A stretch of DNA of 8,113 nucleotides, taken from positions 1-8,113 of the forward strand of contig CAKRHU010000055.1 of the NCBI GenBank assembly GCA_934339215.1, read 5' to 3'. The translations under genes and the position numbers were made by a program. Below the pieces are notes generated by a model. That model ran no database searches. It was given only the letters and a program-made list of their open reading frames with translations, and had not been told where the DNA came from. This document shows, one piece after another, positions 7,153-8,113 of this stretch (position 1 is its first letter; each line of letters opens with the position of its first letter). Origin of the DNA: an uncultured Lacticaseibacillus sp. GTDB taxonomy: Bacteria > Bacillota > Bacilli > Lactobacillales > Lactobacillaceae.

Positions 7153-7160
7153 AAGTGATG

Positions 7161-7715
7161 TTAACGGACAAAGGCCATGTAATAACTGATGGCACTGACA
7201 CTTTGCGCACTGGCGATGCGGCCATCTTTGACTGCTTCCAGGACTTCATTTAATGGCACGAACTCGCTGGTGACAAATTCGTCTTGATCGAAGTGTTTGG
7301 CTTCATGCTTATCGCGGTCAACCGAGGCTAAGAATAAATGCACCACTTCATCGGTCATACCTTCACTGGAGCGCACCGCACATAATGGCGTCAGACTTTG
7401 GGCTAAGTAGCCCGTTTCTTCTTCCAATTCACGTTTGGCCGCTTGCAGTGGGGTTTCGCCAGCATTGATCAAACCGGCAGGCAACGCGTAGGCTTCGGCG
7501 TTGATGCCAATGCGATATTCGCGGTTGACCAGCACTTGGTCGTCATCAGTGATGGCAAGCAAGGCGACGGCTGGTGCATGTTCGATCAAGTCGCGCTGCA
7601 CCGTTAAACCATCTGGTGTTTGGACCTGATTGTTGGTGACTTTAAAAATATGGCCGGTATAGCTGGTTGTGCTAGATAGAATTTTGCCTTTAGCCGTATC
7701 TGATTGAATAAACAT
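7161..7715 (-). CDS. Nudix hydrolase, ADP-ribose pyrophosphatase-like
   Basis: Cytoplasmic Nudix-fold pyrophosphohydrolase of 184 residues. The Nudix box is complete: G81, then E87 in GLINAGETPL, then RELEEETGY (95-103). This matches G-x5-E-x7-R-E-U-x-E-E-x-G-U, so the magnesium-binding glutamates are present. HAPAVALLAI (46-55), REYRIGI (65-71), ALPAGLINAGE and the downstream SSEGMTDE (117-124) resemble the ADP-ribose/ADP-sugar pyrophosphatase branch. The exact substrate is an inference, and a broad nucleoside-diphosphate-sugar specificity is possible. The start ATG 7715-7713 is chosen over a longer open frame because GGAGG lies 5 nt upstream and the extension would run through a hairpin and into degV. 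The gene follows degV by 46 nt and is closed by its own terminator. It has no evident link to histidine synthesis. Confidence 0.9.
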   Translation of the reverse strand: MFIQSDTAKGKILSSTTSYTGHIFKVTNNQVQTPDGLTVQRDLIEHAPAVALLAITDDDQVLVNREYRIGINAEAYALPAGLINAGETPLQAAKRELEEETGYLAQSLTPLCAVRSSEGMTDEVVHLFLASVDRDKHEAKHFDQDEFVTSEFVPLNEVLEAVKDGRIASAQSVSAISYYMAFVR

Positions 7716-7725
7716 AGCTACCTCC

Positions 7726-7754
7726 AAAAAACAGCCGCCGATGTTGGCAGCTGT
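7726..7754 (-). terminator. Terminator-like hairpin between degV and the Nudix gene
   Basis: ACAGCUGCC (7754-7746) pairs with GGCGGCUGU (7739-7731) over a 6-nt loop: 9 pairs, one of them G-U. A six-U run (7731-7726) follows. The U-run directly abuts the GGAGG (7725-7721) of the Nudix gene. It may end the degV transcript partially or act as an attenuator. No separate Nudix promoter is evident in the 46-nt gap. Confidence 0.85.
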
Positions 7755-7761
7755 CAGAATA

Positions 7762-8113
7762 TTATTTGCTTTCGTCTTTGATCCAGCCGAGTGCGATGGC
7801 CCGTTCACCTAAGTGCGTGCCGATCACGGGACCGAAATAAGAACGTTCAATGCGCACTTGCGGGAACTTTGCTTGCAGTTCTTTTTGCCAACGGTCGCCT
7901 TCTTCAGGGTCGTTAGCATCGATCACCCAAGCCAGGATCGGATAATCCACGCGTTCAAGTTCTTCGGTGAACAGCGTTTCGATGCGCGCATATGCCTTTT
8001 TCAGGGAGCGGATCTTTTCAAACGCGACGATTTTATGGGAGTTGTCATCAAAGGTCAATAAGGGTTTGATTTTCAGCATCCCACCGATGAACCCAGCCGC
8101 GTTGGACAAACGG
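7762..8113 (-). CDS. DegV family protein (FakB-type fatty-acid-binding), C-terminal part
   Basis: The 116 C-terminal residues of a DegV-fold protein; the gene starts beyond the right edge, and a full-length family member is about 280-290 residues. The visible part begins in R-L-S-N-A-A-G-F-I-G-G-M-L-K-I-K-P-L-L, the conserved element lining the lipid pocket. It ends with the signature GPVIGTHLGERAIALGWI before a short acidic tail. The frame is open across the edge: codon 8112-8110 is CGT, and the TTG at 8109 is an internal leucine, not a start. Known family members bind a fatty acid and present it to the kinase FakA for phosphorylation in Gram-positive bacteria. Lactobacilli usually have several paralogues, so this copy's ligand cannot be named. 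The stop TAA (7764-7762) is followed within 10 nt by a terminator-like hairpin. Confidence 0.93.
   Translation of the reverse strand, partial: RLSNAAGFIGGMLKIKPLLTFDDNSHKIVAFEKIRSLKKAYARIETLFTEELERVDYPILAWVIDANDPEEGDRWQKELQAKFPQVRIERSYFGPVIGTHLGERAIALGWIKDESK

Noticed and set aside
7716..7808. Longer start for the Nudix hydrolase, reaching into degV
   Set aside because: The extension would translate through a strong hairpin and its U-run. A good GGAGG stands 5 nt before the ATG at 7715, where family members begin.

Overview
The window is almost entirely one minus-strand operon for histidine biosynthesis, read from right to left. Three things point to a lactic acid bacterium of the Lactobacillaceae with intermediate GC: the gene order hisZ-G-D-B-H-A-F-I-E-C, the split short HisG/HisZ ATP phosphoribosyltransferase, and a T-box leader in front of hisZ. 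The protein style also fits (separate HisI and HisE, single-function HisB). I cannot name the species from sequence alone.

Layout from the right edge leftwards, all on the minus strand. The C-terminal part of a DegV/FakB-type fatty-acid-binding protein (8113-7762) ends just before a terminator-like hairpin (7754-7726). The U-run of that hairpin touches the ribosome binding site of a Nudix hydrolase gene (7715-7161). A second intrinsic terminator (7152-7127) closes the Nudix gene. The his promoter follows (-35 at 7103-7098, -10 near 7078-7073), then a roughly 335-nt leader holding a complete T-box riboswitch. It has Stem I with a CAC histidine specifier at 6962-6960, the T-box/antiterminator at 6827-6796 and a competing intrinsic terminator at 6805-6762. 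The structural genes come next: hisZ, hisG, hisD, hisB, hisH, hisA, hisF, hisI, hisE and the first 116 codons of hisC, which runs off the left edge.

Together the genes take PRPP and ATP nearly to histidine. HisG with HisZ makes phosphoribosyl-ATP, HisE and HisI hydrolyse it and open the ring, and HisA isomerises the product. HisH/HisF form IGP and release AICAR, HisB dehydrates IGP, HisC transaminates, and HisD makes the final two oxidations. The only enzyme not seen is histidinol-phosphate phosphatase, which may lie beyond hisC or elsewhere. The genes are packed with 1-23 nt overlaps or gaps of at most about 10 nt, so translational coupling is likely. Expression should rise when uncharged tRNA-His accumulates.

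I found no sign of a new type of system, mobile element, CRISPR array or RNA gene other than the riboswitch. The points most worth a second look are the T-box discriminator base (UGGA where tRNA-His would predict UGGG), the hairpin touching the Nudix ribosome binding site, the inverted repeat over the his -10 region, the TTG start of hisI inside a TTGA overlap, and the missing phosphatase.
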